A stretch of 64,000 nt of DNA from Calamus simplicifolius (Eukaryota > Streptophyta > Magnoliopsida > Arecales > Arecaceae). The DNA lies in assembly GCA_900491605.1 (NCBI GenBank), contig UESW01004075.1:701587-765586 (forward strand), given 5' to 3'. The position numbers and the translations under genes are program-made. Shown one piece after another: positions 23,641 through 35,215 of this stretch. Numbering within the stretch: position 1 is the stretch's first letter; every line of letters starts with the position of its first letter. The notes under the pieces were generated by a model, which searched no databases, was not told the DNA's origin, and was given only the letters and a program-made list of their open reading frames with translations.

Positions 23641-25794
23641 CCATATGTGAAATAGAAAAAATTAAATTAAATTAAATTTAAAATAAAAAAATGTTCTTAA
23701 TAACGTTCCCTCGATAATAAAGTAATTTAAAATTGACAACGTCTACTTATATTACTATTTAAAATTTAAAAAATAACTTACATTTTGCTATCAACTAATC
23801 GATGCATTCATATTATCATAATATATTAATTATTCTATTAATCTTAATTAATTTTATATAATAAATTATAAAAAAATTATTTTTAAAATATAATAAATAT
23901 ATTATGGTAATTGAAAGTTTAAGAATCAAAAAAAAATTGAGTGACTATTTAAAGATTAAAATATTTTTTAATCTTAAAAAATTTAAATCTAGTATCTTCT
24001 AATTATATATAAATATTTTGATTTATGGGTTTTGGGATATTTTGGGAATTTTAATTAGATTGATTTAGTATATGAATTTGATTTAGGAGTACTTTGAGAA
24101 TTTGATGTTATATGACTCGTAATCTATTTGTCATACCAAATAGAGAACATTACCTGTGTATACCAAACACAGTAATCAACATTACTGGCAACCTATGTAG
24201 ATTATCCTAGTAAAAAGTTTGGTGCATATTTTGAATAGAAATTGCTAATCTGGATTACCTTTCATGAGGAATCGAGATACCTCTAGTTATCTACATTATT
24301 AGAGATATAATCTAATTTTTTTTGACAAAATTGCCCTGCTTCTTTTGATTGCTCTCTATGTGTCGAAGGTTCTAAGCCACACCCTTTTCTTTTGAGTTGG
24401 GTCGCGGATTTTATGGCCCATGGCCCACGGTTGTCTTTAGACTCTGCGCATCCTCATCGGCGCTTCAATATCATTTATAAATATAATTTTTTAAATATTA
24501 TCACTTATAAATACATATTTTTTAAATCAAATATAAATATATAAATTTTTAATAAATTTTATTTAGGAGTATTTTAAAATTTGATATTATATGACTGGTA
24601 ATCTATTTGTCATACCAAACAAAATCAATATTACTGCAGCATTACTGTGTATACCAACACATTAATCAATATTACTACTATCTATCAAGTTATAATCTAT
24701 CTTGAGATAATCCATATTATCATTTAGGATTGTCTGGTGATGTGTTTGGTCCAAACGCAACCAAGAACATTCTAGGAATCCCATGTTCACTTTAGCGAAT
24801 AAAATCAAGAAATAAGCATTTGAGATGCCTATAAAATGTTGGATGTCCAACATTTCATTAAAGTTTCAGACAAATTTTTTTAAATAATTTATATATTATA
24901 GACTATAATAAATTATATATATAAATTATTACAATATATATATAATATAGATATTATATTAAAATCTAATCATTTTATTATATATGAATATAAAAATAAA
25001 ATAATTATTTAATGTTATTATATTTACATAATTATTATTTATTATTATATTTTATATTATATCAAACCATTATTATTATTGTAATAATATTACATTATTA
25101 TACTATATTATATATATATTATTATATATTATTATGATATATTATTTTTTATTTTATATATATATATTTTTTTTTTATATTAATATATGAATTATTATTA
25201 TGATCTAGATTTGGCTATATTCGAATGTAGCCAAGTTTAGAATTTGGTTACCTTCCTTATCCTTAAATTCACATTTTCAAAGGCATCCTATCTTTGTCAC
25301 TTCTTCATCTTTGGTATTTATCAACCATGTGGATCTAAGGATCGAAAAAGAAATCAGATTCATACTTGACTACATTCGATATTGTATTATATGTATTATT
25401 AATATTACTAATAATAATATTTTATTATGTTAAATAATATTAATTACTTAATTATAATAATATGTATATTATGTTTATAAACATTTAATATATATATAAT
25501 AAATTTTATAACATAATTTTTGTATAACATATAATTATACTATATATATAATAATTATTCCATTATTATGCATTAATTATATATTTTTATAATAATATTA
25601 TTAATAATTTGCATTGCATTGTATAAAAATAATATGATTAATTATATATTTTTTATAACTATATAATTATTGTATTTGAAATAATGTTCTACTTTAATTC
25701 TTTTCAATTTACAAAATAAGAGTATTTTTGAAATTTTAATATATTTTTAATCAAATTGCTAATAATCTTATTGTTAACAAAAATATCAATGCAA
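23641..25794. repeat. AT-rich spacer with MITE-like direct repeats
   Basis: Low-complexity A/T sequence. Segments 24081-24190 and 24561-24675 are diverged direct copies sharing ATTTAGGAGTA, TAATCTATTTGTCATACCAAA, GTGTATACCAA and AATCAAYATTAC. The motifs TGTTTGG and AATCTGGATTAC around them suggest one or two small terminal-inverted-repeat elements, but I cannot set ends or target duplications. 24880-25700 is nearly pure A/T. Confidence 0.5.
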
Positions 25795-26552
25795 GATACC
25801 TATCATTCTATAATTAGATTATTGTGCAAGCCAAATATGGGTCTATATCTGAGTATCTTATGAGTGGACTATTTGATACCAATGTTAAAGAATTTTTTAT
25901 TGCCATAGGATATAAATATCAAGTATCTAACAAATCTAAATAGAAAATTTGATGAGTCAGTTAATAGGTACTAGATATGAACACGTGGGCAGTGTTAGAG
26001 ATTTGTTATAAAAATGGTTCATATTCAATCCAAATTAAAAGCCCATTGAATTATCCTTCAATATAAGTTTATAGTTCATCATGATCTTAATTCCTTACAT
26101 TGTGAGTATAGTTAGATCAAAACTACTTATAATACCTTAGATGAGAGTTGGAGTTTAAATGACCTAATAATTAAAAGTAAATCTTAAAAAGGAAAGGAAT
26201 TATAATGGATCTAAGAATCCTAAGAAAACTAAATATCATAATTCTAGAAGGAGCAGGATTAAAAAAGCATAAAGAAATTAAAATGGATCTAAGAATCCTA
26301 ATAAAACTAAATATCATAATTCTAGAAGGATCAGGATAAGAAAAGGCATGGTAAAGGTTAGACCCAAAGTGCAGAAGGTTCTAATGCTGCTATTAAGAAA
26401 GATTTTTAGTATTTCTTCCATAAGAAAAGAAGATATAAGAAAAGTGAGTATATTAGTTTAAAGTCTTGGTTGGAGGGGAAAAAAAAAAGCAAGAAGGGGT
26501 TTAAAAACAAATGGAAACCAAGTGATGGAGCAAACAAGCTTAAAGTAGGAAT
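25795..26552 (+). pseudogene. Old Ty1/Copia gag remnant (left part of element C)
   Basis: A degenerate plus-strand reading shows Copia gag features: a KMVHIQSKLK stretch near 26015, LDESWSLNDLI-like residues near 26140, then a basic region KYHNSRR and a decayed zinc-knuckle region (FHKKRRYKKSE, then KSWLEGKKK) near 26410-26480. Many stops and frame changes are present. A 78-bp segment (26 codons) is tandemly duplicated at 26204-26281 and 26282-26358. The fragment stops exactly at the GGAAT target duplication of element B, and its integrase and RT resume beyond 42490. Confidence 0.7.
26204..26358 (+). repeat. 78-bp in-phase tandem duplication in the old Copia gag
   Basis: Two copies of about 78 bp both start AATGGATCTAAGAATCCTA and contain AATATCATAATTCTAGAAGG. 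The unit length is a multiple of three, so the duplication added 26 codons in frame and may predate the decay of the gag. Confidence 0.8.
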
Positions 26553-27964
26553 TATTGATGCCAAATCATCCTCCTCGAGCATCCGGTCGCCTCCTTCAGC
26601 AAGTTCGGGATCCTTCAGCGAGCTCCTCGTGCTTGGGAGCCTGCAAATAAGTTTCGAAGACCGAAGATTTCGACGGGACTCTCCAACGCTCAAGTCAGTG
26701 CTTTGGGCAACAGCCGTGAACTTGAGAAAGCTCAAAAGAGAAGAAGAGAGAGGCTTAGAGTCGTGCTCTCTATGAGCAAAAAATGAGCATTTAGGAATGT
26801 TATGAGTTGTTTGAGTTTCTTGAAGTTACCTGGTCGGAGGTCCCTCTTACCCATTTTATTGACACTTGGAGCTTGCCCGTCTTGCTGCATAATCACTTGT
26901 CAGAGCATTAATGATGGGGGCAGCACAGTGGGGCTGGCCTCTATGTGATTGTCAGAGTTGCAGACCATGTTCCATCAAATATGGGTGGTTGCATATTTGG
27001 CAGGTATTGCTTGGTTTGGACAACTGTTGCAGGCTGTTATAGGGCGTGGCCGACTGTTACGGCGTTTGCCAAACGTGTTCTCCATGCCACCCTTCCGTTG
27101 CCTTGTGTGGACAGCGATGGACGATAAAGTCAGGCACGTGAGCCTCAAAGTGTAGCCGCTGAGGCAAAAGATGAAATTTGAAGTTGAAGCTGGCTTTGTC
27201 CCTCGTGAAGAATTGATTATAGAGTACGTACATGGCACTGTTCATGCCCTTGGATGAGCTCCAAAGAGGTCGTAGGTGAACATTTGCATGGCACTATTCA
27301 TGGATGAGCACTATTCATGGCCAAGGGGAAGAGGGTGAGTACTGTTCATGGCTGAGGGGAAGAGGCCGATCACTATTCATGGCCGAGCACTGTTCATAGC
27401 TGAGCATTGTTCATGATCGAGGCCGAGGGGGCCAAGGCCGAGGCCGAGGGGAAGAGGCCGATCACTGTTCATGGCCAAGCACTGTTCATGGTTGAGCACT
27501 GTTTATGGCTGAGGCCGAGGCCGAGGGGGACAAGGCCGAGGTCGAGGAAGAGGCCTATCACTGTTCATGGCCGAGGCCAAGGGAAGAGGTCGATCACTAT
27601 TCATGACCAAGCACTGTTCATGGCCGAGGCCAAGGGCCAAGGCCGAAGGGAAGAGGCCGATCACTGTTCATGGCCAAGCACTATTCATGGTCGAGGACTG
27701 TTCATGGCTGAGGCCGAGTGGCTGAGGCCGAAGGGAAGAGGCCGATCACTGTTCATGGTCGAGCACTGTTCATGGCCGAGGGCCGAGGCCTCGGGGGCCG
27801 AGTGGCTGAGGCCGAGGGGAAGAGGCCGATCACTGTTCATGGCCGAGCACTATTCATGGCCGAGGCCGAGGGGCCGAGTGGCTGAGGCCAAGGGCCGATT
27901 CCAGAAATGACTAGTCCGACCTCGGTGAGATTACTGTTGCCCATGGGACTTATTGGCCCCATCA
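26553..27964 (-). repeat. Left LTR of element B
   Basis: Starts TATTGATGCC and ends TTGGCCCCATCA. It matches 30718-31474 and then 41973-42490. About 27290-27900 is a GC-rich minisatellite of GGCCGAGCACTGTTCATGG-type units, so the 167-codon open frame at 27407-27910 is a by-product of repetition. Confidence 0.85.
27286..27900. repeat. LTR minisatellite, GCACTGTTCATGGCCGAG units
   Basis: Irregular units of roughly 18-60 bp built from CACTGTTCATGGCCGAG and GGCCGAGGGGAAGAGGCCGATCA. The same array is present but shorter in the other LTR (41973-42420), so copy number has changed since insertion or between templates. Confidence 0.85.
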
Positions 27965-30717
27965 GATGCCCCCCACACTCCTGAGTCTGTGCGATCGCAT
28001 GCCTTGCATCCGCCAAGTAAAAGGAGTGTAGGAATTATAATATCTTTCTTTTGCACTTGTCTCTGCATGTCGGCTTTGGATAGTTTTCGTCTGCCTTGTG
28101 TGGACTTGTGACCACGTCTACATGCTTTCTTATGGTTTTATCTGCTCAAAGACTTTAAGTAATGTTAGAGGTAAATTGATTACCTTAGATTAGCGGGAGC
28201 AGCTAGTAATCCTCTCTCGACGTAGGGTCTGGAAGCGGATGCCCGTCAACTGTGAGTTGAGGAGTTGGTTTCTCCTGACTTTGAGTTAACTTTGGGTCTT
28301 CTACTTTGTCATGAAATTTAGAGATGGGTGCTCGTCAACTATGAGCCGAGGAGTTGGCCTCTCCCTATTGTGAGTTGACTTGGAGCTTCTTCTTAAATGG
28401 CTAAAAGTAACCAGCAATATGTTGCAAGTGTATAATCTAAACAAAAATCTTACCCGGTTGGCCATTGGCCGCTAAGACAGAATTGAAGCTGCTAAGGCTA
28501 AAATGAAGCCGTTGAGAATGTGATGATGTTGTTGAGGCTATGACGAAACCGCTGAGGCAAAGTTGAAGCTGTCGAGAGCCTTTTGAACCCCGGAGGGTGA
28601 CTTGAGAGTTGCTGAAGTTATCAAGTACCTTTTAAACCCGAAGGGTGACCCAAGAGTCGCTATGATGGGGCCATACTCAGGAGCCTTTAATTTCGAAAGG
28701 TGACCTGAGGATGCTTGGACCAATCTCAGATGCCTTTTGAACCTCGAAGGGTGACCCAAGAGTCGCTGTTATAAGACCATGCTCGGGAGCCTTTAACCCT
28801 GGAGGGTGATCTAAGGTGCTTGGACCAGGCTTAGATGCCTTTTGAACCCGAAGGATGACCCGAGAGTCACTGTGATGGGACCATGCTCGAAAGCCTTTAA
28901 CTCCGGAGGGTGACCTGAGGGTGCTTGTACTAGGCTCAAGTGCCTTTTGAATCCCGAAGGGTGACCCAAGAGTCGCTGTGATGGGACCATGCTAGGGAGC
29001 CTTTAACCCCGAAGGATGATCTGAGGGTACTTAGACCAGGCTCAGGTGCCTTTTGAACCCCGAAGGGTGACCTGAGAGTTGAAAGTCATCAGGTGCCTTT
29101 TGAACCCCGGAGGGTGACCTAAGAATTGAGAGTCGTCAGGTGCCTTTTGAACCCGAAGGGTGACCTGAGAGTTAAGAGTCATCAGGTGCCTTTTAACCTT
29201 GGAGTGTGATCTAAGAGTTGAGATTCGTCAGGTGCCTTTTGAACCCGGAGGATGACCTGAGAGTTGAGAGTCGTCAGGTACCTTTTTCTTTTGATGTGAA
29301 GTCTAGGAATGGCTGTTCGGTTGGCTTTATCCGCTGAGACATAGTTGAAGCCCTCGAGGCTGGGATGAAGCTATTGAGACTGTGATGATGCCGTTAAGGC
29401 TGTGACAAAGCCGTTCAGGCTAAGTTGATGCCGACACTGGGGTTGGTCTTTGTTGTCGATGCTACTATCAGTCTTTTTGCAGTGCATTCAAGTATTAATG
29501 AAAAGAAGCTTTTCTCAAAGTGTAGTATACTTAGCTTTTGTAGCTTTTTGGCCTTTACGTCGTGTTCGATGATGCTAGGGGTCGGCATGGAGTCGGGACA
29601 AAGAGCTTTTCCTAGCTTTTTCTAGTGCTGAATCGGGGTATTTGCAGAGGCGAAGAAGACTATTCGAGAGTGAAGGAGAACCTGCATTGTTGGTCTCTTT
29701 TGGCATTAATGGAGCCCTGATATCCAAGTACAAGAAAGGCTATAATAACCCATCCACCCAACGTCCTCTTGCTGGCACCAAGATTTCTTCCCTTCATATA
29801 TTAAATCTTGTTCATTTAAGTTTGCATGGTATGGCACTGGGCTGGGACTTGGACCACGTCCTTGATCCTCTCCCCGCACAGCCAAGCCAAGACCTTGCTT
29901 CTTGGAGGAACCCAGTCGGAAAGATGTGTCAAGTGATAATGACGATGTGGCACTTGATCCAAATGGTTTGAAGAGAGAAAAAGTGGCCAAGGAGGAGTAC
30001 TGATCAGCTCCCTATTGTCGAAGATAGCCCCGGGATTGCTCGCCTCTTATAAACTACGACTGTCCGAGTAGAAGAGACTACCATTGTGAAGTGCCTTTGA
30101 AGGAATTTGTCTTCCTCTGATGATTTAGATACATTAGTCCGCTGGTGGTCTTCCCCTTGAGAAGCAAGTTAATTGGAGTGGAGGTGCTGGCGCCGTTGCT
30201 TGGGCCTCCCCCGCGTCGCCGTCCATAGGAGAGGAGGCTGTTTGGACGGCGAGCTTTGGTGCTCTTGCTAGTAAGCTCTTGCTTTTTAACTTGAAGATGG
30301 TCATGCCGATGAGCTTGATGGAGGTGAGCCTCTTGCTTGGGAGATCTCCCGTGGGATGGATGATGGCTAGCTTGAGCAGCAACTAAAGAGGGAGCGGAAG
30401 CTCTTGCTGGCTACTGTGTGGCCATGAGATATTTCTTCTGGAGCTTTTGGATAGCTGTCGTCAATGTATGGATTTGCAGAATGAGGGTGGCATGCTGTTT
30501 TGCTTGAGTGGCCTAATGTAGTGGCGATGGTGGAGTGGAGCGGTTGGCTCTATTGCTTAGCTCATTGAGGATGCCTCCCAGTGTGACTGGCGGAAGCTCT
30601 TCGAACTCTTGTCATCACCATCGTTTTGATCCACCATGCTAATCTAAGGGAATGAGGATCTGCAAGCTAGCATCGTTGATGATTCGTGCTCTGCTCCTCC
30701 TTCTTGGCGTGCCAATC
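27965..30717 (-). other. Internal region of element B: minisatellite and gag-leader relic
   Basis: Between the LTRs lies a tandem array at about 28540-29285. It is built on GCCTTTTGAACCCCGAAGGGTGACC: units near 58 bp alternating in pairs of about 117 bp on the left, and simpler 47-bp units on the right (29040-29285). From 29640 to 30690 the minus strand has broken open stretches (29706-29990, 30134-30382) with a low-complexity composition like a Tat gag leader; I cannot name a domain. No protease, RT or integrase is seen. Confidence 0.6.
28540..29285. repeat. Higher-order tandem repeat in element B
   Basis: Repeated AACCCCGAAGGGTGACC cores, each with CCTTTTGA or CCTTTAA before and GAGAGT or GAGGGTGCTTGG after. 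Left part: two alternating monomers forming a unit of about 117 bp. Right part: nearly regular 47-bp monomers TCAGGTGCCTTTTGAACCC... The change of register within one array suggests two rounds of expansion. Confidence 0.85.
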
Positions 30718-31474
30718 TGTTGATGCCAAATCACCCTTCTCGAGCATCTACGAGCGTCCGCGAGCATCCAGTTGCCTCCTTCAGCAAGCCCAAGATCCTC
30801 TGGCGAGCTCCTCACTCTTCGAAGCCTACAAACAAGTCTCGGGGATTGAAGATTCTGGTAGGGACCCTCCGACGCTCAAGTCAGTCCTTTGAGCAACAAT
30901 CATGAGCTTGAGAAAGCTTGAAAGAGAAGAAGAGAGAGGCTTAGAGCCGTGCTCTCTGTGAGAAAAAAATGAGTGTTTAGGAGTGTTCTAAGTTGTTTGA
31001 GTTTCTTGGAGTTACCTGATCGGGGATCCCTCTTACCCATTTTATTGACGCTTGGGGCTTGCCTGTCATGGGGCATGATCACTTGTCAGAGCATTGATGA
31101 TGGGGGCAGTATAGTGGGGCTGACCTCTATGTGATTTGTCAGAGTTGCAGGCAATGTTCCATCAAATATGGATGGCTGCATAGTTGACAGGTATTGCTTG
31201 GTGTGGACAGCTGTTACAGGCTGCTATAGGGTGTGGCTGACCGTTACGGCGTTTTCCAGATGTATCCGTCATGCCACCCTTTCGCTGTCCTGTGTGGACA
31301 GTGATGGGTGATAAAGTCAGGCATGTGGGCCTCAAAGTGTAGCCACTGAGGCAAAAGATAAAATTTGGAGTTGAAGCTGGCTCTATCCCTCGTGGAGTAT
31401 TGATTATAGAGTATGTGCATAGCATTGTTCATGCCCTTGGATGAGCTCCAAAGAAGGTTGTGGGTGAACATTTG
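30718..31474 (-). repeat. Right LTR of element B, first part
   Basis: Starts TGTTGATGCC and matches the left LTR from its first base up to GTGAACATTTG, where the Sirevirus element is inserted. The last five bases (ATTTG, 31470-31474) are the target duplication of that insertion. Confidence 0.85.
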
Positions 31475-31836
31475 TGTTGGGGAGTTTGTTGAAAAATTAT
31501 ATGCCCAAATCTTATTGATTTTGATGATTACCAAAAGCCATGCGTATATTAAAAGATGTAATGAGTTTATTTACATGAGCATTGAATTTATTTAGAACAA
31601 TGAATGAGAATGTTAAAGTATGACTTTAATCAAATTGAAAGTAACTTCATGTTCAATGTTTAAGCTTTCAATTAGAAATTCAATACCTCATATTGTAATC
31701 AATGAGTTTTTGGAAAACTTCTTGAATTGATTCTTAATGTCAATTTTATTATATTCAAGTCAAAATAATGATTTAAAATGAATCTGGAATGAATTTAAAG
31801 TCAATCAGAAAACTTTCTAATTTTTGATACGTTCCG

Positions 31837-32156
31837 GAGCCGACTCTTGAGTTTCAGAGTCGACTCCCCTCAGAGTACAGAAATAACTGTCTGTCTCGAG
31901 TCGACCCATGCAATTTCTCGAGTCGACCCCCGATTCTGTCGAGCCGACTCCATGACTGTGCGAGTCGACTCCGCTCAGACACCAGAGGTGTGTTTTTCTG
32001 AGCACTTCGCGAGTCGACCCCAACTTTTCATGAGTCGACCCCCGACTTTCAGGAGTCGACACTTTACTTTTCATGAGTCGACCCTTTGACTTTCTGAACA
32101 TTTCTATTTTTAGTATCACGACCTCGAGCCGACTCGGGAAAAGCATGAGTCGACTC
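31837..32156 (+). promoter_or_regulatory. Phased palindromic decamer array in the 5' LTR (12 x GAGYCGACYC)
   Basis: Twelve copies start at 31837, 31857, 31898, 31920, 31941, 31962, 32011, 32032, 32053, 32075, 32126 and 32147. The consensus is GAGTCGACTC, a perfect palindrome, with variants GAGCCGACTC and GAGTCGACCC. Intervals are 20, 41, 22, 21, 21, 49, 21, 21, 22, 51 and 21 bp, mostly near two helical turns or twice that. The array ends 107 bp before the TATA box, in the position of a U3 enhancer. Conserved LTR palindromes have been described for Sireviruses; which protein binds is not known to me. Confidence 0.85.
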
Positions 32157-32262
32157 CAGCAAATCTGGGCGAAATTTTTCCGAATGCCAACTCAGCGTCA
32201 ACGGTAAGATTTTGATTAACGGCTATTTTTCTTTGTTTCTAACGGCTATATTTTTGCAGAAT

Positions 32263-32271
32263 CTATAAATA
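32263..32271 (+). promoter_or_regulatory. TATA box of the Sirevirus LTR
   Basis: CTATAAATA, about 105 bp downstream of the decamer array, conserved in the 3' LTR near 41075. Transcription would start some 25-35 bp further on. The next segment up to 33147 would be R-U5. Confidence 0.7.
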
Positions 32272-33149
32272 GAGAAGCCGTTTTCAAATCAAAACAAACA
32301 AACCGAGAGATATTCATTTCAAGAGAAAAGAAAAGAAAAATCGGAAAAACAGAGCTTCATTTGAAAAAATCCGTGATTCAAAATAGAGTGAAGAAAGAGT
32401 GTGAAATCCAAGGAAGCTCCTTCTGTGTTCAAGCTCAACAATCCAAGGAAGCTTCAGAAGAAAATCCAAGAGCTATTCAAGAGCATTCAAGTGATTTTCA
32501 ACACTCAAAAGAGGAAAAGCTCAAATCAACTCCAAAGTTCATTCCGTGAAGAATCCAAGCTGAGGCCAGATTCTACACTTCAAAAGAGTTGAGGAAAAGA
32601 GGAAAAGAAGAAAAGCTCAAAGCCAACCATCTGCAAATCAGGCTTTTCTAAACTTTATTCTTACATTTGTTATCTGCTCATTGAGGAGCTTTGTAACTGA
32701 AAAACCATACTTTATTCTTTGTGTCTAGTTCAATCTGGGGGATTGAACTAGTTGAGGTAGTCTTACCTCGGTACAAGCTTGGTAAAGCTTGGGTTAGGGT
32801 TTTTGTGCTGGTGAGCCCTTGAAAACCAGCTGGGTTCGTTGTGCACCCAGAAAACAACAAGTTTGAGTTGTGAGCTTGTAAAACAACTCTGCTGTAATCT
32901 AGGGTGATTATAGTGTGGACCCAAGTGAATCTTGGGAGTGGACGTAGGTGTTGGATACACCGAACCACTATAAACTCTTTGTGTTTGCCGTGCTTTCATT
33001 GACTCTTCTCTATCTCTGTTTTATTCACTGCACTTTGTATTTGCATTGCTATTGCCTTCATTCTTCTTAAGCAAAACATTTTTAAAAGGCTAATTTTTAA
33101 AGAACCCAATTCACCCCCCCCCTCTTGGGTTGTCATCTGGGCCAACAAT

Positions 33150-33161
33150 TGGTATCAGAGC
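33150..33161 (+). other. Primer-binding site, initiator tRNA-Met type
   Basis: TGGTATCAGAGC begins two bases after the 5' LTR end. This is the standard primer site of plant Copia elements. Confidence 0.95.
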
Positions 33162-33208
33162 TAGTGCTCATTAGATTTTGATCACACGATCAAGAGCTAA
33201 AGTTCCAA

Positions 33209-34361
33209 ATGGCAACACAAGTTGGATCATTTGCTGAAGGTCATTCTACGAATAGACCTCCACTATTTAATGGCTCAAATTATTCTTATTGGAAAGCTAG
33301 AATGAGGATATTCATTCAAGCTTCTGATTATGAGCTATGGGGTGTTATAATCAATGGACCTAGTACACCCACACATGTTATAGATGGCACTATTGTTCCT
33401 AAGCCCGAAAGGGACTGGAATGATAATGATAGAAAATGGCACAGCTTAACGCCAAAGCCATGAATGTCTTATATTGCTCCTTAGATGCTAATGAGTTTAA
33501 TAGAATCTCCACATGTAATTCCGCAAAGGAGATTTGGGATAGATTAGAGGTTACCCATGAGGGTACCAATCAAGTAAAAGAATCTAAAATTAATATTCTT
33601 GTTCATAAATATGAATTATTTAGCATGGAACAATCTGAAACCATTGCATGCATGTACACTAGATTCACAGATATTGTAAATGGTTTGAAAAGTCTTGGTA
33701 AGACATATACTAACTCTGAACTTGTTCGAAAATTCTTAGGTCATTACCAAGATCATGGGAAGCAAAAATGACTGCAATCCAAGAAGCTAAGGACCTCAAC
33801 ACTTTACCCTTAGAGGAGCTTCTAGGATCTCTTATGACCCATGAGTTGACTATGAGGCAGCATGTAGAGGAGGACACAAAGAAAAAGAAAGTTATTGCCC
33901 TCAAAGCTGCAAAAGAAGAAGAGCAGCAGTGATGATGATGATGATGATGAAGAGACTGCTCTCTTAGCAAAGAAATTTAAAAGATTTATGAGGAGAAAGA
34001 AACCCTTCCACAAGAAAAAATTTGGAGCTAAGTGGGAAGGAGAAAAGGATAAAAATAAGGACAAGGACAAAGAAAAGAGAAAGACCCCTTGACTTGTTAT
34101 GAGTGTAATAAACCGGGGCACTTTAGGAATGAATGTCCAAAATTGAAGAAAGCCTACAAAAAGAAAAAGAAGGCTTATGTGGCGACATGGAGTGACAGCG
34201 AGGAATCTTCTTCCGAAGAAGAAGAACAAAAGGAAGTCGCAAACGTATGTTTCATGGCGGACGACAATGATGAGGTAAGTTCCGACAACCCTTGCGATGA
34301 ATTTGCTTTTGATGAACTTTTTGATGCTTTTAATGAACTTGTTGGGATTTCAAAGTTTTGA
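33209..34361 (+). pseudogene. Sirevirus gag (broken)
   Basis: Starts ATGGCAACACAAGTTGG. The first part (33209-33463) has the Copia gag N-terminus with FNGSNYSYWKARMRIFIQ. The next frame (33436-33771) carries the helical UBN2-type capsid region (CNSAKEIWDRLEVTHEGT). Then comes an acidic/basic region with an Asp run (33929-33955), and a zinc knuckle CYECNKPGHFRNEC at 34092-34133. At least three frame changes (near 33450, 33770 and 34085) break it. A second CCHC knuckle (CFKCNQTGHKSYEC) lies further on at about 34679-34720. Gag would form the virus-like particle and bind the RNA. Two knuckles are typical of this lineage. Confidence 0.85.
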
Positions 34362-34654
34362 AAAAGAATACAAGATTTTGAAAAATGAAAACTTAACTTT
34401 CATTCAAGAAAGAAAATCTTAATAATGAAGTTAAGAAACTTAAATTGAAAATGAAATTTTAATAAAGAAAAAGAATCAATCTCTAATGAAAATGATAAAC
34501 TAAGGAAAGAGGTTGAAAAACATAAGAACATAGTTGATAAGTTTACATTAAGCTCAACTAAACTAACATGTTATTAAATAGTCAAAAAGCAGTTTTTGAC
34601 AAAGCCGATTAGGATATAACACTTTAAGAAAACAAAAATCATTAAAAATATTTT

Positions 34655-34852
34655 GTGCGTGCTGGCCAAAGTAATTTTACATGCTTTAAATGTAATCAAA
34701 CAGGACATAAATCTTATGAATGTAAAATTCTAAAACCTAATAAAAACTTAAATGTTAAAGGAAAGAAAATATGGGTTCCGAAAGGAACAATATTTGTTGG
34801 TACTAACCATGAAGGACCCAAGAAAGCTTGGGTACCTAAACATAAAGTTTGA
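34655..34852 (+). pseudogene. Second zinc-knuckle segment of the gag-pol polyprotein
   Basis: The open stretch has one CCHC box (CX2CX4HX4C, about 34679-34720) followed by a basic linker KKIWVPKG and KAWVPKHKV, which leads into the protease. The region between 34361 and 34655 is AT-rich with no clear frame; it corresponds to a degraded coiled region between the two knuckles. Confidence 0.75.
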
Positions 34853-34861
34853 TATCATTGC

Positions 34862-35215
34862 AGGAATGTCTTGTGGCCAAGAGATCAAAGAGAAAGTGGT
34901 ATCTTGATAGTGGCTGCTCAAGACATATGACGGGTGACAAAGAAGAATTCATCACCCTTGAAGAAAAGAAAGGAGGAGTTGTTACATTTGGCGACAATGG
35001 CAAAGGCCAAATCTTGGGTTTGGTAACATTCAAATAACTCCTCCACATATATTGAGAATGTACTTTATGTTGATGGTTTAAAGCATAACTTAATTAGTAT
35101 AAGTCAATTATGTGACAAAGGTTTTAAAGTTTCATTTGAATCTTCTTTATGCACTGTAGCTAATCCCATTGATAATAGCATTGTTTTTATTGGAAATAGA
35201 AATGGCAATGTATAC
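34862..35215 (+). pseudogene. Sirevirus aspartic protease domain
   Basis: The motif WYLDSGCSRHMTGD at about 34899-34940 holds the DSG-type active site of Copia proteases. It would cleave the polyprotein in the particle. The frame closes at 35035-35037 and continues in another frame with GLKHNLISISQL near 35080, the usual end of this domain. Confidence 0.85.

Larger units (their letters stand above)
31475..33147 (+). repeat. 5' LTR of the Sirevirus-like element
   Basis: 1673 bp. It has an AT-rich start, the decamer array at 31837-32156, a TATA box at 32263-32271 (CTATAAATA), a long A/G-rich leader, and an end CCCCCCCTCTTGGGTTGTCAT followed by CTGGGCCAACA. The two LTRs differ by scattered substitutions and small indels visible by eye. 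Confidence 0.95.

Noticed and set aside
27407..27910. 167-codon open frame rich in Met, His, Trp and Glu
   Set aside because: It translates the GCACTGTTCATGG minisatellite of element B's LTR; the openness comes from repetition.
28540..29285. Possible CRISPR-like regular repeats
   Set aside because: Repeats are adjacent with diverged copies and no unique spacers, in a plant retrotransposon; it is a minisatellite.
31817..32146. 109-codon minus-strand frame with repeated STR/GVDS residues
   Set aside because: It is the translation of the GAGTCGAC decamer array of the LTR.
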